Shown piece by piece: positions 42,318 to 51,609 of a DNA stretch of 64,000 nucleotides. The position numbers were made by a program, and so were the translations under genes. The notes beneath the pieces were generated by a model. The model did no database searches. It had not been told where the DNA came from and saw only the letters and a list, made by a program, of their open reading frames with translations. This DNA comes from Salisediminibacterium beveridgei (lineage in GTDB: Bacteria > Bacillota > Bacilli > Bacillales > Salisediminibacteriaceae): the NCBI RefSeq assembly GCF_001721685.1, contig NZ_CP012502.1, positions 496,001 to 560,000 of the forward strand, written 5' to 3'. Positions within the stretch are counted from its first letter, which is position 1. Each line of letters starts with the position of its first letter.

Positions 42318-44382
42318 AATGTTCCCCTCCTTCACTTTTTGTTACCTGATCAATTGGAAGTCTGAATGAGAATACACTGCCCTCACCGAGTTCACTTTCT
42401 ACGGAGATCTCCCCGTCATGAAGTTCCACGATTTCCTTTGCAATCGCAAGCCCAAGCCCTGCTCCACGGCTGTCATTGATTTCATCTTTTTCGAGTTTAT
42501 AGAACCGGTCGAACACAAAGGGGATGTCTTCTTTCGGAATCCCTTCCCCGAAATCCTTTACACAGACCTGAAGAGCGTGGCAGCCATCGGCCCGCTTCAC
42601 AGAAGTGAGTCGAATGACGATCTCTTTCCCTTTGGAAGCGTGCTTGATGGCATTTAATACGAGATTGGAGAAGACTTGTTTAATACGAACGGGATCGACA
42701 TTGATCAGCCACTTGTGATTATGATCGAGTTCGTTTTCAGTGATGATCGTGGTGTTGTTTTTCTTTTCGATCATCCAGGACTGTTCCTGGATGACGTCGG
42801 TAAAGAAATCCAGGCCATCAACGGTCTGATAATCAAAACTGACCTGGTCGGATTCAAGTTTCGATAAATCCTGCAGATCACGGATCATCGCAGACATCAT
42901 TGTGGTGTCTGTGTAAATTGAACGGAGATATTTGGAATCATCGCGATCAATGACGCCGTCAATCATCGCTTTGATGTAGCCCTGGATGAATGTCAGCGGC
43001 GTATTTAATTCATGAGAAATGCTCGCAAAGAGCTGTCTACGGGAGCGTTCCATTTTCTGCAGGTGATTATTGGCCTGTTTTAACTCAGCAGTCCGCTCTT
43101 TTACTCTGGTCTCGAGTTGCTCGTTCATTTCATGAAGCTCGGCAGACAGTCCTTCAGCCCGGTTAAAAGAGCGGGCATATTTTCGGGACAGCTGGATCGA
43201 TTGAATAAACAGAAAGAATAATAAGCCTGCAGCGACGTAGCCGTCGGTTTCCAGCACATGGGCATAGTAAAGGACGTCGTTTGCCACCGCGATGAACAAA
43301 ACGAGCATACCGGCACCATACAGCATCGCACCGTCGCGCCGTCGGACGAGTGCGACGACTGTATAATAAACAGCCAGCGCCGTGGCGAAAATCGCCAGAA
43401 CGTAAAGGACATAGTTGGTTTCCCTGAAAATCCAGGTTGGTGTGACGGCAACGAACACAAGGTATGAGCCAATCAGGGAAACGGCGATCACGACCACCCG
43501 CTTTGGCAAATCATCCGGCAATTGGGAACGGAGAAACAGCAGGATGAAGATCAGTGACATCAGGGCGGATATGTATTCCAGGTTCACCGCAAGGGACCAG
43601 GAGATCCAGGGCATCAGGCTGAACATCAGCGTATCTCTGAGGAGCAGGGTGCGTATGCCGATGCTGAAACAGAGGATGCTGAAATACAAAGGACCGGGAT
43701 CTTTGGAACGGATCAAAAAGAGAATCAGATGGTACAGTCCAATGAGGAAGATGCCGCCGAGTATGAACATCTGAATCAGGGTATTTGACTCCCGCTCTGC
43801 GACGATATCACTGGCAGTTCCGATACGGACGGACTCCCAGATTCCTGCGCTGCGTTGGTAATAATCGGACACATGAATGACGACATCCACTTCAGGCGTG
43901 TCTGCATCAAAGAAATAGACTGTTGAAAAATTCTCAGGTTCCATATCTTCGCGGTTATCCGCAGTGACACCTTGTCCGCCGTGAGCTTCGCCGTTAATGA
44001 AGAGGTCATAGGCTGTAGAGACGTTCGCCATGTATATCGCGAGGCTGTGATTGAGATCTTCCTCGTGCAATTGCAGCCTGATATGGTATGTGGCATACCC
44101 GTGATGCGGGAGGGGGCTGCCATCGAGCTGAAGACTGGTCCATTCAGCAGGTACTTGAATAAGAGCATCCGGATCGGGTAACGGTTCGCCAGGATCCAGG
44201 AAGGTTTCCCAATAAAAGCCCCACTCCCCGTCGAGTGAACGAAGACCGTCCTCATAAAGGGACGACTCGGACATGTCCATGACGGTGAGGCTTGAATCAT
44301 CAGCCGATGTATGTAAGCCACTGGACATAATCCCCGATAGAAGTAAAAAAAAGAAAATACCTATCCGAATCAATTGTTGCAT
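42310..44382 (-). CDS. Sensor histidine kinase with 7TMR-DISM extracellular and membrane modules
   Basis: A 690-residue membrane kinase. A signal peptide (about 1-27) is followed by an extracellular jelly-roll-like domain (about 30-195; LDGEWGFYWETFLDP, HGYATYHIRLQL, NGEAHGGQG), the 7TMR-DISMED2-type carbohydrate-binding-like module. Seven membrane segments (about 203-398) follow, then a coiled coil (about 405-450). HisKA has H457 in SISHELNTPLTF, and HATPase_c has NLVLNAIKHASKG, DFGEGIPKED and GAGLGLAIAKEIVELH. ATG 44382 lies five to six bases after GGAGGG. The external ligand is unknown; carbohydrate or cell-wall material is plausible for this module type. Confidence 0.92.
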   Translation of the reverse strand: MQQLIRIGIFFFLLLSGIMSSGLHTSADDSSLTVMDMSESSLYEDGLRSLDGEWGFYWETFLDPGEPLPDPDALIQVPAEWTSLQLDGSPLPHHGYATYHIRLQLHEEDLNHSLAIYMANVSTAYDLFINGEAHGGQGVTADNREDMEPENFSTVYFFDADTPEVDVVIHVSDYYQRSAGIWESVRIGTASDIVAERESNTLIQMFILGGIFLIGLYHLILFLIRSKDPGPLYFSILCFSIGIRTLLLRDTLMFSLMPWISWSLAVNLEYISALMSLIFILLFLRSQLPDDLPKRVVVIAVSLIGSYLVFVAVTPTWIFRETNYVLYVLAIFATALAVYYTVVALVRRRDGAMLYGAGMLVLFIAVANDVLYYAHVLETDGYVAAGLLFFLFIQSIQLSRKYARSFNRAEGLSAELHEMNEQLETRVKERTAELKQANNHLQKMERSRRQLFASISHELNTPLTFIQGYIKAMIDGVIDRDDSKYLRSIYTDTTMMSAMIRDLQDLSKLESDQVSFDYQTVDGLDFFTDVIQEQSWMIEKKNNTTIITENELDHNHKWLINVDPVRIKQVFSNLVLNAIKHASKGKEIVIRLTSVKRADGCHALQVCVKDFGEGIPKEDIPFVFDRFYKLEKDEINDSRGAGLGLAIAKEIVELHDGEISVESELGEGSVFSFRLPIDQVTKSEGGEHYG

Positions 44383-44603
44383 ACGATCCCTCCGCCGTCC
44401 CTGTGATATTCCTATTTTCTCTTTCTTCAGGTGAATTTGCAACCATCTGGAGCAGGAAGTTTACACTACCATCTTTATGTTTATTAACTTTAGTTAATAG
44501 GCACGACGTCGGATAGATGGTATATTATGAATATTCAGAAGAAATTTGTCGAAATGAGCTGTTCAGACCAGGTCGAATAAAGGAAAATACAAAGGGGTGT
44601 CAA

Positions 44604-45149
44604 ATGATGGTAGAAACAGGATCGAATGGACAGTTGTGCAACATCGACGTGATGTTATCGGAGGCAGTTGCCCTGGTCAATCAGACGGAGAGTGTGTCAG
44701 ACATGCGTAACCTCATTGAGGACCCGGTCGTATCCGACCTTCTCGGATTTGAACTGCTCGGAGATTTTTCGACCATTGATGAAGACAGCCAAATGGCTGT
44801 CGCGAAAGCGCTGATTGCAGAGTATGATGTGGATCGACCGGTCGAAAGTGCTGCGCTGATTGCGAAGGCGTTTCAGTCAGAAGTGAATCGGCAGGTTCAG
44901 CTCGGTCAGCTGATCGACCGCATTCAGGAAGCGGACGATCCTCGCACGATCCGTGAGATGATCGAGCAACGTGATGTGGCGGCTATTTTACAGCTGGATG
45001 TGACAGATGCGTACTATGGTATGAAAGAAGAAACAAAGCGTCATGTGGCCAATCGACTGGCTGGCGCGTGCATCGGCGATTCCGTACAGGATATGGTGAA
45101 TCAGATCCGGACGGCATTTCACCGGGATTGTGAGACAGAGAGCCGCTGA
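44604..45149 (+). CDS. Unknown 181-residue protein with an internal duplication
   Basis: No family recognised. The protein is acidic, soluble and helical. Two segments of about 50 residues look like copies: LVNQTESVSDMRNLIEDPVVSDLLGFELLGDF...MAVAKALIAE and RIQEADDPRTIREMIEQRDVAAILQLDVTDAY...RHVANRLAGA. Both follow the pattern MR/IRxxIE..V..LL.L....F/Y....E....VA..L. ATG 44604 follows AAAGGGG by six bases; ATG 44607 is an alternative. The gene is alone, divergent from the two-component system and followed by a terminator. Confidence 0.75.
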   Translation: MMVETGSNGQLCNIDVMLSEAVALVNQTESVSDMRNLIEDPVVSDLLGFELLGDFSTIDEDSQMAVAKALIAEYDVDRPVESAALIAKAFQSEVNRQVQLGQLIDRIQEADDPRTIREMIEQRDVAAILQLDVTDAYYGMKEETKRHVANRLAGACIGDSVQDMVNQIRTAFHRDCETESR

Positions 45150-45174
45150 CTGATCATCTACTTCGTTGAATTAC

Positions 45175-45209
45175 CACTGTCCTCTTTACAGGGAGGGCAG
45201 TGTTTTTTT
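45175..45209 (+). terminator. Rho-independent terminator
   Basis: CACTG-TCCTC pairs with GGAGGG-CAGTG around TTTACAG, followed by seven T, 26 bases past the preceding stop. Confidence 0.88.
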
Positions 45210-45247
45210 GTGCGTGAGAGGGGTGTTTAAGCTTGGTGAAGGAATGA

Positions 45248-45394
45248 CGTAAAAAGGCAAGGGAGGCTTTCGAGACCTGCTTGGCAAAATATCCGGCTGA
45301 CTTTGGTTTTATCTTTTTGTTCAAGAGGTGGTATGATGAGTTTAGGAAAGAGATTTCATTCACGGAAGCAGTCAAGCTTTTTGCGGTGAAGTGA
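45248..45394 (+). pseudogene. Possible C-terminal gene remnant without a start codon
   Basis: A 48-codon open stretch (starting RKKAREAFETCLAKYPADF, with RWYDEFRKEI further on) has natural-looking amino-acid composition but no start codon or ribosome-binding site. It may be the tail of a lost gene, or chance. The remainder of 45210-45463 holds nothing else I can support apart from the AAGGAGGGG site of the next gene. Confidence 0.2.
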
Positions 45395-45463
45395 CCATGC
45401 AACAACCACCGGACTGATGAGCAATCTAAGCTTTTAAAAGCGGATTTTCAAGGAGGGGTATTT

Positions 45464-46321
45464 TTGAACACGGAAGAGATCGTGAACGCGTTAACGAGGG
45501 AAGAAAAAGTGAAGCTTTGTTCCGGGGCGGATTTCTGGCGATTGGAATCCGTTGAACGACTGGGTCTCTTACAGATCATGGTGGCTGATGGTCCGCATGG
45601 TCTCAGAAAACAGGCAGAAAAAGCCGATCACCTTGGTTTGAGCGGCAGTGTGCCGGCCACTTGTTTCCCATCCGGGGTCACCCTGGCAAGCTCGTGGGAC
45701 CGGGACATGATCAGGAAAGTCAGCGGTGCGATTGCAAGAGAAGCAAAAGCTGAACGGGTATCCGTCCTGCTGGGTCCGGCGATGAACATCAAACGATCGC
45801 CTTTGTGTGGACGGAATTTCGAATATTTTTCCGAGGATCCGTTTCTGACCGGTGAGATGGCGACGGCACATGTGTCTGGTGTGCAGTCAGAAGGGGTGGG
45901 GACATCCATCAAACACTTCGCTGTCAACAATCAGGAACACCGTCGAATGACGACGGATGCCATCGTCGATGAACGTACACTGCGGGAAATTTACTTATCC
46001 GGTTTCGAAAGAGCTGTGAAAGCGGCTGAGCCCTGGACCGTGATGTGTTCATACAACAAAGTGAACGGAACGTTTGCAGCGGAACATCAGGAATTATTGA
46101 CTGCCATTCTTCGGGATGAGTGGGGATTTAACGGGGTGGTCGTATCGGATTGGGGAGCGGTGAATGACCGTGCGGCAGGTCTGAGTGCGGGGCTGGATCT
46201 GGAAATGCCGGCGAGCTTTGGACTCGGGGCAGCACGAATTGAAGAAGCGCTCGAGACAGGAGAACTGGATGAGGCATCGTTAGACCGTGCGGCAAAACGC
46301 CTGGTTGATCTCATCTGGTGA
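45464..46321 (+). pseudogene. GH3 beta-glucosidase, N-terminal half (broken gene)
   Basis: The first 285 codons of a family 3 glycoside hydrolase: the (beta/alpha)8 barrel with [42 protein letters not shown], and the nucleophile D229 in VVVSDWGAV. The start is TTG 45464, behind AAGGAGGGG. The frame ends at LVDLIW just before the point where intact relatives continue through a linker of about 25 residues into the second domain. That linker is missing and the second domain is in another frame, so a deletion of roughly 70 bases, not a single miscalled base, explains the break. Without the second domain, activity is doubtful. Confidence 0.85.
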
Positions 46322-46325
46322 CAGC

Positions 46326-47669
46326 ATGGTTCTGCTTAAAAATGACGGCGAAATTCTGCCCGTCCCGCAAGGCATGACCCTTGCTGTCATTGGCCCCTTT
46401 GCAAAGAAGCCTCGTTTTCAGGGAGGAGGCAGTTCGCATATTAACCCGACACAAGTGGATGATCTCCTCCGTGAATTGGAGAGTGATGCCGGCGTGTCCA
46501 AGGTGACGTATGCGCAAGGCTTTGAACTGGACAAGGATGAATCGGATGAGACTTTACAACAAGAAGCAATCGAGGCGGCGCAGGAAGCAGATTATGTCAT
46601 TGTCATGGCCGGGCTCCCGGACCGCTATGAATCGGAAGGGTTTGACCGCACGCACATGGATTTGCCCGGCAATCAGACGGAGTTGATCACAGCGGTCACC
46701 CAGCATCAGCCGATGACCGCTGTGGTCCTCAGTAACGGTTCACCGGTTGTCATGCCATGGCTGTCTGACGTTCCGGCTGTGCTTGAAGCCTACCTCGGTG
46801 GCCAGGGCATGGCGGGTCCCGTGGCTGATCTTCTCATGGGGCGGGTGAATCCATCCGGAAGGCTGACAGAGACCTTTCCTGTCAAGCTTAGTGACAATCC
46901 ATCTTATTTGAATTTCCCATGTGAAGGGGATGAAGTGCATTACCGGGAAGGGCTGTTTGTCGGGTACCGGTACTATGATCAAAAGCAGCTGAAGCCGCTG
47001 TTCCCTTTCGGGTTTGGTCTGAGCTATACGTCATTTGCCTATCGGGATTTGGCACTCAGTCATGAAAAGCTCATTTCGGGCGAGGAGGACTTGACGGTAA
47101 CGGTAACGGTGACAAACACAGGTGATCAAGCCGGAAAAGAAGTGGTTCAGCTCTATGTGGCGAAACCTGAATCCGCGCTGATCCGCGCGCCGAAGGAACT
47201 GAAAGGTTTTACAAAAATATTCCTTGAGCCCGGCGAGGAGAAAACGGTGACCTTAACATTGGATCAAAGGGCCTTTGCCTACTATGATCAAACCTTAAAA
47301 GGCTGGTATGTGGAAGGCGGCTCCTATCAGGTGATGATTGCTCAGAATGCCGAAAAGAGTCTTCTGGTGAAAGAGGTGGAGGTAGCGGATGACCGTCCGC
47401 GTTCAGGCCTCAAGGTGACACGGAACACGACGGTTGGGGATCTGCTGGCGGACCCGTTGCTCAACGAACAGGCAGAGGTACTGTTGGCACGAATCAATGA
47501 GCATCATCCGATCAGTGACATGGAAGAGGTCGAAGGACTCGATGACATGGCGAAAGCGATGATGCAGTATATGCCCCTGCGTGCATTGGCGAATTTCAGC
47601 CAAGGTACTATCACAGAAGACATGCTGCAGGAGATGATCCGCGAATTAAACCGCACTTCCCGGCAATAA
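46326..47669 (+). pseudogene. GH3 beta-glucosidase, C-terminal half (broken gene)
   Basis: This is the alpha/beta sandwich and fibronectin-III-like domains of the same enzyme, in a different frame: MVLLKNDGEILPVP, PRFQGGGSSHINPT, AGLPDRYESEGFDRTHMDLP, VVLSNGSPVVMPW, LFPFGFGLSYTSF and NTGDQAGKEVVQLYV. These align block by block with clostridial BglB-type enzymes as I recall them. An ATG at 46326 lies four bases after the first half's stop, with a weak GGTGA upstream. Coupled translation into a two-piece enzyme is therefore conceivable, but decay is more likely. The sequence after the break is otherwise intact, so the lesion looks recent. Confidence 0.82.
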
Positions 47670-47693
47670 CAAACATACTGATGAATACAAAGG

Positions 47694-47721
47694 GCCCGTT
47701 CAGTCATCCTGCTGAACGGGC
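47694..47721. terminator. Bidirectional hairpin overlapping the stop of the BASS transporter
   Basis: GCCCGTTCAG (47694-47703) pairs perfectly with CTGAACGGGC (47712-47721). It lies just after the GH3 gene and includes the last codons and stop of the convergent transporter gene. U runs are weak on both sides. Confidence 0.7.
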
Positions 47722-48668
47722 TTGTTGACGGTCTGACCGGGTTGCTTTCGCTTTTGCAAGACCCGGCTCATCTGTGCGGCGAGAATTTGCTGGAAGAGGG
47801 TGCCCACAATCACCGGCAATACAACGGCAGGCGGAAAGAAAATGGCGGCAAGCCCGGAGCCTGCACCGATGTTTCGCATGCCTGAAGAAAAAAAGACGGC
47901 CGTGAAGTCCGCTTCACCTAATCTGGTCAATTGCCCACCAAGATAGCCGATGCCATAAGCAATGATGGACAGTCCGAGCACACTCATGATCACCAGGGCA
48001 AGCTGACGGTCGAAATCGTAAATGAACGGGGCCACCAGTGAGCCGTTGATCATGATAATGGCGAAGAACGCCATTTTTGTACCCAGTTGAATTCCGTTCA
48101 CACGAGCTGAGACGTGACCTCTCCAAAAATGACCGGTCAATACCCCCATGATGGATGGGATCACAAGCATCAAAAAGAGTCCCCCGGCCAGATCGGCATA
48201 GGAAATGGTGACGGAGATGTCGAGAAACAGATACAGAAATCCCGGCAGATAAAGAGGAACGAGCAGGGTGTTGATCAAAATGATGAACAGAACCAATGCC
48301 ACATTTCCCCGGTTTATCGTCACCCAGATGACGCTGACCACAGCCGTGGGAATCAAAAATGCAAAGACCGTACCGAGCAGATAGGCTTCATGGTCTGGAA
48401 ACATCAGGGTAGCCGTAATCAATGCCAGGACAGGCATGATCAGATTGATCACGGTCAAAGCGACGAGTAAGGGCAACGGGTGCGTGACGGCATGGCGAAT
48501 GTCGGCGAGTCGCACATGCAGGGAACTGAGAAACGTGATGATGACAAACAGTCCCGGGATGAGAAATTGAAATGTTGCCATTTGCTGATGCAAGAGGATT
48601 CCGATCACCAGGACTGCCGGTGTCAGCCAGGGGATGTGGCGATTGAGCCATTGATTGAGCATGTTCAT
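47700..48668 (-). CDS. Bile acid:sodium symporter-family (BASS) transporter
   Basis: A 322-residue protein with nine to ten membrane segments. Features in order are FLSSLHVRLADI, FLIPTAVVSVIWVTINRGNVAL, LFLMLVIPSIMGVLTG and FSSGMRNIGAGSGLAAIFFPPAVVLPVI. The last is the crossover-type core motif (xxGMRNxxAG). Relatives move organic anions with sodium (pantoate, pyruvate, bile acids); the substrate here is unknown. ATG 48668 lies nine bases after GAGG. The last codons are part of a terminator hairpin. Confidence 0.8.
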   Translation of the reverse strand: MNMLNQWLNRHIPWLTPAVLVIGILLHQQMATFQFLIPGLFVIITFLSSLHVRLADIRHAVTHPLPLLVALTVINLIMPVLALITATLMFPDHEAYLLGTVFAFLIPTAVVSVIWVTINRGNVALVLFIILINTLLVPLYLPGFLYLFLDISVTISYADLAGGLFLMLVIPSIMGVLTGHFWRGHVSARVNGIQLGTKMAFFAIIMINGSLVAPFIYDFDRQLALVIMSVLGLSIIAYGIGYLGGQLTRLGEADFTAVFFSSGMRNIGAGSGLAAIFFPPAVVLPVIVGTLFQQILAAQMSRVLQKRKQPGQTVNKPVQQDD

Positions 48669-48736
48669 CGTCGAGGACCTCTTTCTTCATGTGCGGTTTT
48701 GATGCTTCACCTGCGATCTTATCACAAAAAAAGGAT

Positions 48737-49222
48737 TCAGTGATGACTCGAATGCTTGAGAAACTGATGGAAGGCTTTGTCGGCACGCTTCAGATTGGCG
48801 GTGAACTGCGTGACACTGACCGGTATCGTAGTATGCTCATTACATTTGAATAATACCAGCGTTTCTTTTTGGCGCGGAACTGGATAACATTTCCTGATCC
48901 GGTTCAAGGAAATCCAGCAGCAGTCCCGCGATGAAATGGATGTGGTTGGCATCATGACGAGGCCGTCTTTGACATTGACGACGACGGGGATTTTTTTAAT
49001 GGCTTGATTCATGCAGAATTGCATCAGTTTTTTTCGCAACAACATCGTGGAACCGTCTAATTCGCAGTTGGAGGAAAGGATCGTGATGACGGGCTGATCG
49101 ACAATCAGGGACTGATGTTTCTCCCGGACAAGCGTGGCGGTTGTTAAGGTGTTGAGTGGTTCCAAAGTGAGTGTGTCCGTCGTGATAGTGTAGGATGACT
49201 GAATGGCTAACTGCTGGTTCAT
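48737..49222 (-). CDS. comK: ComK-family competence transcription factor, short form
   Basis: A 161-residue protein matching ComK through its core: IVDQPVITILSSNCELDGSTMLLRK, KIPVVVNVKDGLVMMPTTSISSRDCCWISLNRIRKC, IPVSVTQFTANLKRADKAF. In B. subtilis the corresponding blocks are IVDRSCRFFGSSYAGRK and MVDPSNQIFLFPTLSSTRPQCGWISHVHV. It binds A/T boxes to switch on DNA-uptake genes. It ends about 25-30 residues earlier than B. subtilis ComK and lacks the C-terminal FMLYPK segment that MecA uses to target ComK for degradation. ATG 49222 lies ten bases after GGAG; the region upstream is very A/T-rich. Confidence 0.83.
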   Translation of the reverse strand: MNQQLAIQSSYTITTDTLTLEPLNTLTTATLVREKHQSLIVDQPVITILSSNCELDGSTMLLRKKLMQFCMNQAIKKIPVVVNVKDGLVMMPTTSISSRDCCWISLNRIRKCYPVPRQKETLVLFKCNEHTTIPVSVTQFTANLKRADKAFHQFLKHSSHH

Positions 49223-49492
49223 GGGTCATAGTCTCCGTTCAATTGTGATGTATTATCATAATTAATCATAATTTTACATTTATCCATTCTTATTATTGAA
49301 TGGTTAATGCAAAAAAACAAGATTGATTAATAAAATCCGGATGTCAATTTTGTGAATAATGGTTTATATGTGAATATATTCACATATAAACTTTGTCGAA
49401 TGGAAGCAAGACGTGAAAGCTTTAAGGATGTTAACGAATAAATCGTAAAGATTTGGTATACTGAAAGGAATACAGAAACGGAGTGATGCGTG

Positions 49493-50242
49493 ATGGACCG
49501 TAAATCTTTTCCGGACGAATACCCCGTACAACTGATCGTGAATGGCCGGGAACTGGCTACATTTCAATTATCATTAACGGGTATGGAGGACTGGGCAATT
49601 GGCTACTTATACAGTGAAGGGCTGATTGATGGCATGGATGATCTGGAGCATCTTCGTGTTAATGAAGATCAAGGGCGGATTGATGTGGAAGTCTCCGATG
49701 AGCGGGAAGACTGGATGTTTTCCGATCGGAAGAAGCATTACACAGCAGGCTGTGGGAAAGGGGTTACCTTTTTCTCCATGTCCGACGTGAGGGAATTTCC
49801 GAAAGTCAGGTCAAACGCTGTAACGACACTGAGGGCGATGCTGAAACAAATGGCGGAGTTCGGGAAAAGAACACCGCTTTACGATGCAACGGGCGGTATG
49901 CACGGGGCCTGTCTCTATGGTCACGGGGGTGACATGGTTGTCTATGAAGATATCGGGCGGCATAATGCCGTCGATAAAGTACTGGGCTATGCAGTCAGAC
50001 ATGATCTCCGTGCGGAAGATCTGATCTTATTAACGTCCGGCAGAATCTCGTATGAAATGCTGGCAAAAACAGCGAAATTCGGGATCGGGGTTATCGGTTC
50101 AAGAACCACACCGACGCTTCAGGCGGTGCAGGTGGCAAACTATCTTGGCGTCGAAGTGGTGGCGTATATGCGCGGGCGTCACGCAGAAGTCTGCACGGGG
50201 CACGGACGAGTGACCCATGACCTGAAACAGGAAACGCATTAA
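49493..50242 (+). CDS. fdhD: Formate dehydrogenase accessory sulfurtransferase
   Basis: A 249-residue FdhD protein that passes sulfur from a cysteine desulfurase to the molybdenum/tungsten cofactor of formate dehydrogenase. Conserved blocks are EYPVQLIVNGRELATF, GYLYSEGLI, AGCGKG with Cys 87, ATGGMHGACLY, YEDIGRHNAVDKVLGYA and LLTSGRISYEMLAKTAKFGI. The E. coli CxxC is a single Cys here, as in Bacillus. ATG 49493 is nine bases after GGAG, with GTG 49490 as an alternative. A TATACT lies about 30 bases upstream. No formate dehydrogenase subunit is in the window. Confidence 0.94.
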   Translation: MDRKSFPDEYPVQLIVNGRELATFQLSLTGMEDWAIGYLYSEGLIDGMDDLEHLRVNEDQGRIDVEVSDEREDWMFSDRKKHYTAGCGKGVTFFSMSDVREFPKVRSNAVTTLRAMLKQMAEFGKRTPLYDATGGMHGACLYGHGGDMVVYEDIGRHNAVDKVLGYAVRHDLRAEDLILLTSGRISYEMLAKTAKFGIGVIGSRTTPTLQAVQVANYLGVEVVAYMRGRHAEVCTGHGRVTHDLKQETH

Positions 50243-50348
50243 TTCGCTTCTTGTTCAGCGGCATGAATCGAGCACTGCTGTTGACGGCAGATGACCGGCG
50301 ATCCAGGATGAGATACACAGACAAAAATCATGAAGAAGGTGACAGGTT

Positions 50349-51314
50349 ATGCCGGTTGTGGATATGCCGCTTGAAGAACTGAAAACGTACAAGGGTCGAA
50401 ATCCGGTGCCTGTGGATTTCGATGCCTACTGGGAACGGGCCCTTGAAGAAATGCGTCAAGTGGATGCTGCGGTGACATTGGAGAAGAGCGATTTTCAGGT
50501 GCCGTTTGCGACCTGTTATGAATTGACGTTCACAGGGGTCAGAGGGGCGCGGATTTCTGTGAAATACGTGCGTCCAAACAAGATCGATCCGAAGCGGCAT
50601 AAAGCGGTGATTGATTTTCACGGCTATCAAATGAATAACGGTGATTGGCTGCCGAAGCTTGCCTACGCAGCGGCCGGGATGAGCTATGCGGCGATGGACG
50701 TTCGGGGACAGGGTGGGCGCTCCGAGGACACGGGCGGGGTCAAAGGTCCGACCATTCGCGGGCAGATCATTCGTGGACTCGAGGATCACGAGGACAACCT
50801 GCTCTTTCGTCATATTTTTCTGGATGCTGCTCAGCTGGCAGGGATTCTACTCGATGATCCGCAGTTTCAGGTCACAGAACTCACTGCGACGGGCTGGTCC
50901 CAGGGAGGCGGTTTGACCCTGGCATGTGCGGCTTTGGAACCAAGAATAACAAAACTTGCACCGGTCTATCCGTTTTTGACGGATTACAAACGGGTGTGGG
51001 AGATGGATCTGGATATTGGAGCGTATGAGGAAATCCGTCGCTTCTTCCGCTTTTTCGACCCGCTCCATGAGCGGGAAGATGAGATTTTCACTCGACTGGG
51101 CTATATCGATGTGCAGTACTTGGCATCCCGCATCCAGGGGAGGGTGCTGATGGCAACCGGATTGATCGATACGATTTGCCCGCCATCCACCCAATTCGCA
51201 GCATATAACCGGATTGCATCAAAAAAAGATGTGCTGATCTACCCCGACTATGCCCATGAACAACTTCCGGGCCTGCAGGATCGCATCCTGCAATTTCTGA
51301 TGAAGGATGATTGA
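50349..51314 (+). CDS. Acetylxylan esterase / cephalosporin-C deacetylase (CE7 family)
   Basis: A 321-residue alpha/beta hydrolase that removes acetyl groups from xylo-oligosaccharides and related compounds. The triad is visible: S184 in TGWSQGGG, D274 in GLIDTICPPST, H303 in YAHEQLPG. RGQGGRSEDTGGVKG and the N-terminal PVDFDAYWERALEEM are CE7 hallmarks. There is no signal peptide, so it is intracellular and works on imported sugars, consistent with the GH3 gene nearby. ATG 50349 lies after GAAGGTGACAGG. Confidence 0.93.
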   Translation: MPVVDMPLEELKTYKGRNPVPVDFDAYWERALEEMRQVDAAVTLEKSDFQVPFATCYELTFTGVRGARISVKYVRPNKIDPKRHKAVIDFHGYQMNNGDWLPKLAYAAAGMSYAAMDVRGQGGRSEDTGGVKGPTIRGQIIRGLEDHEDNLLFRHIFLDAAQLAGILLDDPQFQVTELTATGWSQGGGLTLACAALEPRITKLAPVYPFLTDYKRVWEMDLDIGAYEEIRRFFRFFDPLHEREDEIFTRLGYIDVQYLASRIQGRVLMATGLIDTICPPSTQFAAYNRIASKKDVLIYPDYAHEQLPGLQDRILQFLMKDD

Positions 51315-51567
51315 ATCCGGCTGCTTGCGACATAGCGTGTGAAGTCGATGAGCAAAGGTCATTGAAAACAGACATGCACCTTCGCTTCGACAAGAATGTG
51401 GCAGAGCATACAAGTCATGTCTTATTCCGGCTTACTTGCATCAAGAACGAGTACCGTCAAAAATCACTCGGTTGCACGGATGCGTTGAGTGCTCTTAGTG
51501 GAAACGTCTGTTAATCCCTGAATAAGACGCAGGGACCATAAAGAAGGAACGCTTTCCTGAAGTATAA

Positions 51568-51596
51568 AAAATCCGAATCACGTTGATTCGGATTTT
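51568..51596. terminator. Bidirectional terminator between the CE7 esterase and DinB-like genes
   Basis: AAAATCCGAATCA-CGT-TGATTCGGATTTT is a perfect 13-bp stem. T-rich stretches follow on both strands. The preceding 51315-51567 shows no supportable gene. Confidence 0.9.
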
Positions 51597-51609
51597 GTCT
51601 TTAGATGCG

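Noticed and set aside
45154..45405. An 83-codon minus-strand frame between the repeat protein and the GH3 gene
   Set aside because: It runs through a good terminator of the preceding gene, lacks a ribosome-binding site and shows no family features.
46305..46330. A single-base sequencing error as the cause of the GH3 frame break
   Set aside because: About 25 linker residues expected between the two domains are also absent, so one miscalled base cannot restore a normal protein.
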